Source: Acidobacteriota bacterium (GTDB taxonomy: Bacteria; Acidobacteriota; Terriglobia; Terriglobales; Acidobacteriaceae). From it: a stretch of DNA of 5,907 nucleotides. The translations under genes and the position numbers were made by a program. Location: NCBI GenBank assembly GCA_021810175.1, contig JAJZJJ010000222.1, positions 1 through 5,907 on the forward strand. The letters run 5' to 3'. Shown here piece after piece: positions 1 to 5,691 of this stretch (positions are counted from its first letter, which is position 1; each line of letters starts with the position of its first letter). Below the pieces are notes generated by a model. It made no database searches. It was not told the origin of the DNA and worked only from the letters and a program-made list of their open reading frames with translations.

Positions 1-297
1 GGCCTTCGCCAGCGCTTCCCAGCGCTCGCCGAACTTTCCGGCGGAAAGCACCAGCACGCGGTCTCCGGGCGAAGTCAGATTCGAAACCGCCGCTTCCATG
101 GCCCCGGTACCCGAAGAGGCCATCAGCAGCACATCGTTTTTGGTCCCCACAAAGGTTTTCAGCTGTCCCAGCACGCGTTCGTAGAGGGCACGAAACTCGG
201 GCGTACGGTGGTGGATATCTGCGGCGGCCATCGCGAACTGTGCGGCAGGCAACAGTGGCGTCGGTCCCGGCGTAAACAACCTGGTTTTCCGGATCAT
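1..297 (-). CDS. Class V aminotransferase (alanine-glyoxylate/serine-pyruvate type), N-terminal part, cut by window edge
   Basis: The visible 99 residues are the N-terminus of a fold-type I, PLP-dependent aminotransferase of class V. The family usually has about 360-390 residues, so roughly three quarters lies outside the window, including the PLP lysine. The opening LFTPGPTPLLP (residues 7-17), the IHHRTPEF segment (28-35) and the SSGTGAMEAAV loop (61-71) are typical of the alanine-glyoxylate / serine-pyruvate aminotransferase group; the SGTGA loop contacts the PLP phosphate in this family. Members move an amino group from alanine or serine to glyoxylate or a similar keto acid in the cytoplasm; the substrate cannot be told from this fragment. 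The ATG at 297-295 is chosen because a good ribosome site (GGGAG, 310-306) lies 8 bases upstream. It diverges from yqeY. Cyanobacterial relatives were once labelled soluble hydrogenase small subunit, a name to avoid here. Confidence 0.88.
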   Translation of the reverse strand, partial: MIRKTRLFTPGPTPLLPAAQFAMAAADIHHRTPEFRALYERVLGQLKTFVGTKNDVLLMASSGTGAMEAAVSNLTSPGDRVLVLSAGKFGERWEALAKA

Positions 298-318
298 TAT
301 GGCGTCTCCCTCGCCTTC

Positions 319-324
319 ATTCTA
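319..324 (-). promoter_or_regulatory. Candidate -10 box for the aminotransferase gene
   Basis: On the minus strand the hexamer reads TAGAAT, one base away from the sigma-70 -10 consensus. It sits about 10 bases upstream of the GAGGGAG ribosome site, so transcripts would start near 312 with a short leader. No good -35 box is seen at 16-18 bases. The call rests on one hexamer and its position. Confidence 0.35.
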
Positions 325-353
325 GCCGTCATATCCGTTCCGCCGTTTCTTCA

Positions 354-359
354 TATAAT
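354..359 (+). promoter_or_regulatory. Candidate -10 box for yqeY
   Basis: A perfect TATAAT lies 23 bases before the yqeY start codon and predicts a transcript start near 366, just upstream of the GGGAG ribosome site (369-373). No recognisable -35 box is present around 331-336. The hexamer is flanked exactly by a short inverted repeat (CTTCA, 349-353; TGAAG, 360-364), which could be an operator or chance. Confidence 0.5.
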
Positions 360-382
360 TGAAGGTTTGGGAGCTTTTCACG

Positions 383-835
383 ATGGATCTCGTCAAGCAA
401 ATCGATCGCGACATGATCGCCGCCATGAAGGCGCGCGACACCGATCGCACCTCCGTTCTGCGCATGGTGAAATCGGCGCTGAAAAACCGCGAAATCGAGA
501 AGCGCGCGCCGCTGACGGATGCCGAGGCGCAGCAGGTTCTCACCACCCTCATCAAGCAGCGCCGCGAGTCCATCGAGCAGTTTCAGAAGGGCAACCGCCC
601 CGAGCTGGCCGCGAAGGAAGCCGGCGAGATTGTCGTCATCGAGGGCTATTTGCCGAAGAACCTCGGCGAAGACGAGCTGAAGAAGATCGTCGACGAGGTT
701 CTTGCGGGAAGCAGCTTCGGCCCGCGCGACATGGGTCCGGCAATGAAAGCCGTCCAGGCGCGGATTCAGGAGACGGGCCAGCGCGCCGATGGGCGGCAGG
801 TCAGCGAGCTCGTCAAGGCGCGGCTGGCGCAGTAA
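383..835 (+). CDS. yqeY: GatB/YqeY domain-containing protein
   Basis: This 150-residue protein matches the small, soluble, stand-alone YqeY family in full length (usually about 147-150 residues). The family shares its fold with the C-terminal tail of GatB, the tRNA-dependent amidotransferase subunit, where that tail binds tRNA. The role of the free-standing protein is not firmly established, so tRNA or amidotransferase activity should not be assumed. Family marks seen are the N-terminal helical region with RDTDRTSVLRMVKSALKN-like spacing (residues 18-35), the EGYLPKNLGEDEL segment (87-99) and the closing ADGRQVSELVKARL (135-148). The ATG at 383 is preferred over an in-frame TTG at 359 because GGGAG (369-373) stands 9 bases before it and the protein then begins at the usual family position. 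The TTG also overlaps the -10 box. It appears to be a single-gene unit facing the convergent RNase H gene. Confidence 0.93.
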   Translation: MDLVKQIDRDMIAAMKARDTDRTSVLRMVKSALKNREIEKRAPLTDAEAQQVLTTLIKQRRESIEQFQKGNRPELAAKEAGEIVVIEGYLPKNLGEDELKKIVDEVLAGSSFGPRDMGPAMKAVQARIQETGQRADGRQVSELVKARLAQ

Positions 836-841
836 CCGGTT

Positions 842-881
842 CAACCGCTGCGCAGCCGTGGGGCCGGAGACTCCGCGGTTG
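842..881. terminator. Weak candidate bidirectional terminator between convergent genes
   Basis: A 7-base inverted repeat (CAACCGC at 842-848, GCGGTTG at 875-881) lies in the 53-base gap between the stops of yqeY and the RNase H gene, where a shared terminator would be expected. The loop is long (26 bases) and there is no clear T-run on either side, only a CTCTT stretch after the right arm. It is supported more by place than by structure. Confidence 0.2.
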
Positions 882-888
882 CGCGCTC

Positions 889-1548
889 TTACTGCCGATC
901 CGGCACCACCCGCACAAATGTCCCATCGGGCAGTTCGCCCTCAATCAGGTGAACCACCCCACCCTTCACGTAGCCCTTCACCACGCGGGAATCGCCCGGC
1001 GCCGCATTCTGCGCTGCGTTGTGCCCGGGCGCGGGTCCCGGAGCCGGTCCCACGCGCGGGCGCCCCATGCCCTTGTCCATCGCCAGATTCGCCAGCCGGT
1101 CGGCGTTTTTGTTCTTCCCGCGCAGCACATGCTCGATTCGGAAGCCGTCCAGCCGCGACTCCCGCCGCTTTGCCTCTTCGTACAGCGGGCGCAGATCGGG
1201 GCTGTTTACCCGGTATTTGCCCTGCATCTGCTTCACCATCAGCTCGGAATCGGCGATGACGCGCAGGCGTCCATAGCCGGACTTCAGCGCATACTCCAGC
1301 GCCGCCAGCAGCCCGGAATACTCGGCCACATTGTTGGTGGTTTTGCCCAGATACTCGCTCAGCTCGGCCAGCTTTTCGCCCTTCGCGCCCTCTATGTAGA
1401 CGCCGAACCCCGCCGGCCCGGGATTACCGCGCGATCCGCCGTCGCAATAGGCGGTGATCCATTCGCCGCCGCGCGATCCGCCGGAACGCCGCTCCAGATG
1501 GTCCTTCGCGCTGTGTTCCGATCCGCCTTCGCCAAACAGGCTGCCCAT
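889..1548 (-). CDS. RNase HI family protein (small archaeal/YpdQ-like type) with extra C-terminal tail
   Basis: The 219-residue product carries an RNase H fold at about residues 29-157. This family cleaves the RNA strand of RNA-DNA hybrids using two metal ions. All four catalytic acids are visible: D36 in YCDGGSRGNPGPAG, E76 in TNNVAEYSGLLAAL, D100 in VIADSELMVKQM and D150 in NKNADRLANLAMD. The core lacks room for the basic protrusion of E. coli RnhA and looks like the short type found in archaea and in the N-terminal half of mycobacterial RNase H/CobC fusions. After the core come a Gly/Pro/Ala-rich linker (158-187) and a 32-residue tail with the pattern KGYVKGGVVHLIEGELPDGT (191-210), not part of RNase H. 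The start at 1548 is chosen for its GGGAG ribosome site 6 bases upstream; ATGs at 1566, 1563 and 1632 have none well placed. It diverges from recQ. Confidence 0.9.
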   Translation of the reverse strand: MGSLFGEGGSEHSAKDHLERRSGGSRGGEWITAYCDGGSRGNPGPAGFGVYIEGAKGEKLAELSEYLGKTTNNVAEYSGLLAALEYALKSGYGRLRVIADSELMVKQMQGKYRVNSPDLRPLYEEAKRRESRLDGFRIEHVLRGKNKNADRLANLAMDKGMGRPRVGPAPGPAPGHNAAQNAAPGDSRVVKGYVKGGVVHLIEGELPDGTFVRVVPDRQ

Positions 1549-1550
1549 AT

Positions 1551-1559
1551 CTCTCTCCC
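1551..1559 (-). promoter_or_regulatory. Ribosome binding site deciding the RNase H start
   Basis: The minus strand reads GGGAGAGAG here, ending 2 bases before the ATG at 1548, with the GGGAG core 6 bases away. This favours the 219-residue product over longer ones from ATGs at 1563, 1566 or 1632. Confidence 0.6.
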
Positions 1560-1664
1560 GCATCATCTTCCAAGTGTAATGATCCCCGGCGGCGCGTCTT
1601 CCACATCCGCGCTCCCGGCAGGCTTCCGGCATGGGAACATAAACATCGGAACCCTCGTCCCGCT

Positions 1665-3692
1665 ATGAAAGCCCCCGGCATGAACCTGCTCAGCCTGCTC
1701 CAGACCACCTTCGGATTTCCCGCCTTCCGCGAGAATCAGGAAGCGGTCTGCCGCGCCGTCGCCGAGGGCCGCGATGTTCTGCTGGTGATGCCCACCGGAG
1801 CCGGCAAGAGCCTGTGCTACCAATTGCCCGCCATCGCCCGCGGCGGCGCAGCCCTGGTCATCAGCCCCCTGATCGCGCTCATGGACGACCAGGCCGCCCG
1901 TCTGGCTGCGGCCGGGCTGCGCGTCGCACGCATCCATTCCGGGCTTTCCCGCGACGATGCCCGCCAGGCCTGCCGCGATTATCTCGACGGCAGCCTGCAG
2001 TTCCTCTTCATCGCGCCGGAACGGCTGCGCGTTCCCGGCTTTCCGGAGATGCTGGCGAAGCGGAAACCGGCGCTGATCGCCGTCGACGAAGCCCACTGCA
2101 TCTCTGGCTGGGGCCACGATTTCCGCCCCGACTACCGCACCCTGGGCGACTGGCTGCCGCTGCTGCGCCCCGCGCCGATCATTGCTCTCACGGCTACGGC
2201 CACGCCTACCGTGCAGCGGGATATCGTGACGCAGTTGCGGCTCGCAGATCCCGCCCTCTTTGTTCATGGATTCCGCCGCGACAATCTCGCCATCGAGGTC
2301 GTCGAGCTGTCCAAACCGCGCCGCCCTGAATTCATCCAGAATTTTCTGCGGCCTTCCGCCGCGCGCCCGGCCATCGTCTACGCGCCGTCGCGCAAAGCCG
2401 CCGAGGATCTGGCCGCCCAGTTGGCGCAGCACTTTTCCGCCGCGGCTTATCATGCGGGGCTCGATCCCGGCACGCGCGAGCGGGTGCAGCGCGCCTTCCT
2501 CGGCGATGAGCTGGAGGTGGTCGTCGCCACCATCGCTTTCGGCATGGGCATCGACAAGCCCAATATCCGCACGGTCCTCCACGCCGCGCTGCCCGGCTCC
2601 ATTGAGGCCTTTTACCAGGAGATTGGCCGGGCCGGCCGCGATGGCCTGCCCTCCCGCGCCATCCTGCTGCACAGCTTCGCCGACCGCCGCATCCACGAAA
2701 GCTTCTTTTCCCGCGATTACCCTCCGGTCGAGGAGCTGGACCGCGTGGCCCGCGCGCTTGCGGGGGAATATCAGCCGCCCGAAGCGCTGCTGGAGCGCCT
2801 GAAGCTGGACCCTGAGACCCTGAGCCGGGCCATCGACAAGCTAGCCTCCCAGGGAGCGGCCCAGATCGCCCTCGACGGCAGCGTTCGTCTCACCGGCGTC
2901 TCCGGCTGGCATGCGGGTTACAGCGCCCAGCTGGCCCATCGCCGCGCCCAGCTGGACAGCATGATCGCCTTTGCGGAGACGGCGCAGTGCCGCATGTCCG
3001 CTTTGGTCCGCCATTTTGGAGACAGCGCCGGCGCCAGCCGCCTCTGCGGGCACTGCGACTTCTGCGCACCGCAGGCAACGGTAGCGCGCAAATTTGTCGA
3101 ACCCACCCCCGCTCAGGAGCGCGACCTCCGCGCCATTTTGCGCACTCTGGAAAGCGGACCCCGCGGCATCACCCGGCTGGTTACCGAATCCGGGTTGTCC
3201 GATCGGCAGGCGTGCGACGCGCTGCTCGACGGCCTGGCCCGCGCCGGTCTTGTCACCATCGCGTCGGATACATTCACCAATTCCGAGGGCCGCGAAGTCG
3301 CCTGGCGCAAAATCGCGCTGACGGCTGAGGGCTACACGGCGGTTACCGGCCCACTCGGCGTCCTTCTTCCCGACGAACCGGGGCCCGTATCCGCCAAAAA
3401 GACTTCCAAAGCCGGGAAAAGCCGTTCCGCGCCGGGGGAATCCGATCCGGCTGCGCTGACGCCGGCCCAGGCCGAGCTGGAATCGCGCCTGCGCGTCTGG
3501 CGCAGGGACGAGGCTGCCAAAGCCGGCAAACCAGCCTTTTTCGTCCTCACGGATGCCGCTCTGCGCGCCGTGGCATCCAGGGCGCCCCGCACCATTCCGC
3601 AGCTCCTGGAGGTTGCCGGTATTGGTCCACGGAAGGCCGATACTTACGGGGCGGCCATCTGTGCCCTCTGCCGCGATCAACCGCGGGCGTGA
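1665..3692 (+). CDS. recQ: ATP-dependent DNA helicase RecQ
   Basis: This is a complete 675-residue RecQ-family 3'-5' DNA helicase, acting in recombination and repair of stalled forks. Helicase motifs appear in order: Walker A MPTGAGKS (42-49), VISPLIALMDDQ (65-76), DEAH box with the RecQ aromatic-rich loop (DEAHCISGWGHDFRP, 141-155), ALTATAT (174-180), VYAPSRKAAEDLA (238-250), ATIAFGMGIDKPN (288-300) and the arginine-finger motif QEIGRAGRDG (318-327). A four-cysteine zinc cluster follows (C442, C461, C464, C467), then a winged-helix region (about 475-562), a low-complexity Lys/Ser/Pro/Ala linker (565-598) and an HRDC domain (about 600-672). E. coli RecQ has about 610 residues; the extra length lies mainly between the helicase core and the zinc cluster. 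The start is unsure: ATG at 1665 or the in-frame ATG at 1680 (giving MNLLSLLQ), neither with a clear ribosome site. Spacing to the next gene suggests it is transcribed alone. Confidence 0.96.
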   Translation: MKAPGMNLLSLLQTTFGFPAFRENQEAVCRAVAEGRDVLLVMPTGAGKSLCYQLPAIARGGAALVISPLIALMDDQAARLAAAGLRVARIHSGLSRDDARQACRDYLDGSLQFLFIAPERLRVPGFPEMLAKRKPALIAVDEAHCISGWGHDFRPDYRTLGDWLPLLRPAPIIALTATATPTVQRDIVTQLRLADPALFVHGFRRDNLAIEVVELSKPRRPEFIQNFLRPSAARPAIVYAPSRKAAEDLAAQLAQHFSAAAYHAGLDPGTRERVQRAFLGDELEVVVATIAFGMGIDKPNIRTVLHAALPGSIEAFYQEIGRAGRDGLPSRAILLHSFADRRIHESFFSRDYPPVEELDRVARALAGEYQPPEALLERLKLDPETLSRAIDKLASQGAAQIALDGSVRLTGVSGWHAGYSAQLAHRRAQLDSMIAFAETAQCRMSALVRHFGDSAGASRLCGHCDFCAPQATVARKFVEPTPAQERDLRAILRTLESGPRGITRLVTESGLSDRQACDALLDGLARAGLVTIASDTFTNSEGREVAWRKIALTAEGYTAVTGPLGVLLPDEPGPVSAKKTSKAGKSRSAPGESDPAALTPAQAELESRLRVWRRDEAAKAGKPAFFVLTDAALRAVASRAPRTIPQLLEVAGIGPRKADTYGAAICALCRDQPRA

Positions 3693-3783
3693 TACCCTGG
3701 AGGCGACTGGTGGGGGAGGGAATTCCGTCTCTCTCCGCCGCTTTATATGGACGAAATGGCAGCTGGTAACGATTTTTCCCCAT

Positions 3784-3799
3784 CCTCTGCTCACAGAGG
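3784..3799 (+). terminator. Candidate hairpin downstream of recQ
   Basis: A perfect 6-base stem (CCTCTG, 3784-3789; CAGAGG, 3794-3799) closes a 4-base CTCA loop, 91 bases after the recQ stop. No clean T-run follows, only a loose CTATTTCT about 15 bases on. It could end recQ transcripts or lie in the leader of the sigma-factor transcript. The rest of this 165-base gap holds a TATATG at 3744-3749, a poor -10 candidate without a matching -35. Confidence 0.25.
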
Positions 3800-3847
3800 G
3801 CCTCCGGCTGCGTCTATTTCTATGCAGCCCCCTGCAACCCACGCGAC

Positions 3848-3852
3848 AGGAG
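3848..3852 (+). promoter_or_regulatory. Ribosome binding site supporting the ATG at 3858
   Basis: AGGAG stands 5 bases before the ATG at 3858 and is the only good ribosome site near the possible starts of the sigma-factor gene (ATGs at 3747, 3858 and 3918). Confidence 0.5.
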
Positions 3853-3857
3853 CCCCA

Positions 3858-4526
3858 ATGCCTGCTGATGCGCTTCGATTTCTTTCCCCGAGCAGCCCTC
3901 GCATACAATCCTCGCGTATGGCCACCCGCACCTCAGGCCCGATTCGCGAAAATCTGCACGAAACCGATCTGATTCGCGAAGCTCAGGCAGGTTCCCGCAC
4001 AGCCTTTGACACTCTCGTGCGTCAATATGATCAGGCGGTGCTGAGGCTGGCCATGCACCTGACCGGATCCGAGCAGGACGCGCAGGATATTCAGCAGGAA
4101 GCGTTCCTGAAGGCCTACCGGTACCTCGGCAACTTCCGCTTCGAGTGTTCGTTTTATACGTGGATCTACCGGATCGTCACCAACCTGTGCCTCGATCATC
4201 TGCGCCGCCGCAAGGCCCGCCGCGAGGACCAGGCGGTGGTGATCGACTCCTCCGGCGAGGAGATGGATCTGCTCACCAATGTCTGCGACGACCGGGCCGG
4301 AGCGAATCCCGCCCGCGAGCTGGAAAGGAAGTATCTGGGGCAGCGGATTATGCTCGCGCTCGACGACCTGACACCCCGCGAACGGATGGTTTTCGAGCTG
4401 AAGCATTACCAGGGCCTGCGGCTCCGGACGATCGGCGAAATGCTGAACACTACGGAAGAAACGGCGAAGAATACCCTCTTCCGCGCAACCAAGAAACTAC
4501 GGGCAAAGCTGGCCGAACTGCGTTAG
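3858..4526 (+). CDS. ECF-type RNA polymerase sigma factor (sigma-70 family, RpoE-like)
   Basis: The 222-residue product has just the two sigma domains of the extracytoplasmic-function class, which direct RNA polymerase to a small regulon. Region 2 spans about residues 37-119: ETDLIREAQAGSRTAFDTLV, then the core-binding and -10 melting helices with DAQDIQQEAFLKAYRYL (74-90) and the FYTWIYRIVTNLCLDHLRRRK stretch (99-119). Region 4 spans about 163-220, with LTPRERMVFELKHYQGL (171-187) and a helix-turn-helix around IGEMLNTTEETAKNTLFRA (192-210) that reads the -35 box. There is no region 1 or 3. A long acidic linker (123-160) separates the domains. The start at 3858 has a good AGGAG site, but residues 1-20 use codons rare in this window (ATA, CGA, CTT), so the ATG at 3918 (MATRTSGP) is a real alternative. 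It lies 75 bases before the gene for its likely anti-sigma partner, probably in one operon. Confidence 0.93.
   Translation: MPADALRFLSPSSPRIQSSRMATRTSGPIRENLHETDLIREAQAGSRTAFDTLVRQYDQAVLRLAMHLTGSEQDAQDIQQEAFLKAYRYLGNFRFECSFYTWIYRIVTNLCLDHLRRRKARREDQAVVIDSSGEEMDLLTNVCDDRAGANPARELERKYLGQRIMLALDDLTPRERMVFELKHYQGLRLRTIGEMLNTTEETAKNTLFRATKKLRAKLAELR
3904..3909 (+). promoter_or_regulatory. Possible internal -10 box just before the alternative sigma-factor start
   Basis: TACAAT, one base from consensus, ends 8 bases before the ATG at 3918. If used, transcription would begin at about 3916-3918 and the message would be leaderless or nearly so. There is no convincing -35 box, so this is a weak call that competes with translation from 3858. 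Confidence 0.22.
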
Positions 4527-4601
4527 ACAGGGCCACGGGACCAACACGGGCGTACGACCCGGAATCGAATTTTCAGAGGCAAGTGAGGCATCGACTCCGT
4601 C

Positions 4602-5588
4602 ATGAACTGCGAACTGGCACAGGAAGACATCGTCCTGGCCTCGTACGGTGAGCTCCCAGACGAACGCGTCCATCAACTCGAGCAGCACCTTGCGGAATGC
4701 GCAGGCTGCCGTGCGGACATGGAAGCCGTCGCGGCGCTGCAGAAGGCGCTGGAGGCCGCACCGGTTGCCGAGCCTTCTCCGAGCCTGCTGGCTCGCACGC
4801 GGCTCCGCCTGGACGAGGCGCTCGACGAAATGCCCCATGGCGGATTCCTTCTCCGCCGCTGGCAGAGCTTCCGTCGCGGCGTCTCCAGCCTGGGGCATGC
4901 TCCGGTCATGGCTTCCGCCCTGCTGGTCTTTGGTTTCGCCGGTGGTGTGTTTGGCGGCTACCACGTAGCCCTTCGCCACCTTGCCGCCGTGCATCCCGGA
5001 ACCGTCCAGGATGCTGCGACCACCGTTCCCGTTCTTGCCAGGCTCAGCGATGCTCAGGTGGCCGGCATCAGCAATATCACCGTAGACCCCGAATCCCAGA
5101 GCATCGAAGTTAGCTTCGATCGGCTGGTTCCCGAAACAGTATTTGGCACCGTTGCCGATCCGCAGATCCGGAAGCTGCTGGTGCTGGGCACGGTCAGCGG
5201 CGCCAACCCCACGGTCCACGACACCTCCGTCTCTCTGCTGGCCAGAGAATGCCACGACCGCCGCGAATGTGCCGGCGGCCCCGTCCGGGACGCTCTGATG
5301 GCTGCGCTTCGCTACGACAAGGATGCGGCCGTCCGGCTGAAGGCGCTCTTTGGCCTGGAACCCTACATCACGGTCGATACCCGCGTCCGCGATGCGGTAC
5401 TGGAAGCGCTGCTCAACGATCCCAATGCCGGCATTCGCTCCCAGGCGATCACCCTTCTGGCGCCGGTGGATGCCGACTCCAGCGTGCGCGACGTCCTGCA
5501 GACGGTCGCCACCCAGGACAACGACGCTTCTATCCGCAATATCTCCCGCCAGTTCCTGGAACAGGTTTCGCAGATGCAGATTCAGTAA
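4602..5588 (+). CDS. Membrane anti-sigma-like zinc-finger protein with HEAT-like repeats
   Basis: This 328-residue protein follows the sigma-factor gene and has three parts. Residues 1-45 form an anti-sigma zinc finger with the H-x3-C-x2-C signature (H29, C33, C36, in HLAECAGC) and a further Cys at position 3. One membrane segment lies at about 101-124 (PVMASALLVFGFAGGVFGG), preceded by Arg-rich sequence, so the zinc finger should be cytoplasmic and the rest extracytoplasmic. The outer part (about 125-328) ends in three units starting at V228, V262 and V295, each with VRD and, about 16-18 residues on, a V/IR pair, as in HEAT repeats. I infer that it binds and holds the ECF sigma factor at the membrane and that the HEAT-like region senses a signal or partner. 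This is not shown directly. The ribosome site is poor (GTGAGG, 13 bases before ATG). A CECHDRREC-like pair, C217 and C223, lies outside the membrane. Confidence 0.88.
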   Translation: MNCELAQEDIVLASYGELPDERVHQLEQHLAECAGCRADMEAVAALQKALEAAPVAEPSPSLLARTRLRLDEALDEMPHGGFLLRRWQSFRRGVSSLGHAPVMASALLVFGFAGGVFGGYHVALRHLAAVHPGTVQDAATTVPVLARLSDAQVAGISNITVDPESQSIEVSFDRLVPETVFGTVADPQIRKLLVLGTVSGANPTVHDTSVSLLARECHDRRECAGGPVRDALMAALRYDKDAAVRLKALFGLEPYITVDTRVRDAVLEALLNDPNAGIRSQAITLLAPVDADSSVRDVLQTVATQDNDASIRNISRQFLEQVSQMQIQ

Positions 5589-5593
5589 CGCCG

Positions 5594-5629
5594 CCCGCAC
5601 GGTTTTCCGCACAGTGGAAACCCTGCGGG
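5594..5629 (+). terminator. Strong stem-loop after the anti-sigma gene
   Basis: Starting 5 bases after the stop codon, CCCGCA (5594-5599) pairs with TGCGGG (5624-5629), and GG, TTT and CC then pair with the facing GGAAACC. There is one C-C mismatch (5600/5623) and one bulged T (5603). With a G-T and a C-G pair inside, the loop shrinks to ACA (5611-5613), giving about 15 pairs. No T-run follows, so it is not a classic intrinsic terminator. It may be a partial terminator, an RNA-stabilising 3' end, or a processing site between two genes of one transcript. Confidence 0.5.
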
Positions 5630-5691
5630 TTGCGGTTGACCAGCGGCATTTGTTGTTCGTCAGACATGCAGGCAGAAAAGGCCAGTTCTCA

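Noticed and set aside
208..1668. Open frame of 486 codons on the plus strand across yqeY and the RNase H gene
   Set aside because: It overlaps two well-supported genes in another frame or strand, its product is rich in Arg, His, Ala and Pro with no family pattern, and long empty frames are expected in GC-rich DNA.
1563..2696. Minus-strand open frame of 377 codons opposite recQ
   Set aside because: It is fully opposed to conserved helicase motifs of recQ and its product resembles no family; it is a shadow of GC-rich codon use.
3671..3686. Inverted repeat CCGCG...CGCGG at the end of recQ
   Set aside because: The stem has only 5 pairs, lies inside the last codons of recQ, and no T-run follows.
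3719..3747. GGAATT with TTTATA 17 bases on, as an auto-regulated ECF promoter before the sigma gene
   Set aside because: The -35 lacks the usual AAC core and the -10 does not resemble a typical ECF CGT/GTC box; the match is too loose to call.
2841..3908. Minus-strand open frame of 355 codons opposite the recQ end and the following gap
   Set aside because: The product is low in recognisable structure, is mostly antisense to the RecQ zinc, winged-helix and HRDC regions, and has no ribosome site that I can see.
4547..4561. Short inverted repeat CGGG...CCCG between the sigma and anti-sigma genes
   Set aside because: Four pairs with a 7-base loop and no T-run are expected by chance; the two genes are more likely cotranscribed.
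4497..5612. Minus-strand open frame of 371 codons opposite the HEAT-like gene
   Set aside because: The plus-strand frame has a clear zinc finger, membrane segment and repeats; the antisense product is a Gly/Ala/Asp-rich shadow.
5636..5641. TTGACC as a -35 box for the PDZ gene
   Set aside because: No acceptable -10 box is found 16-18 bases downstream (GTCAGA or TCAGAC), and no GGAAC-type ECF -35 box pairs with a fitting -10 either.
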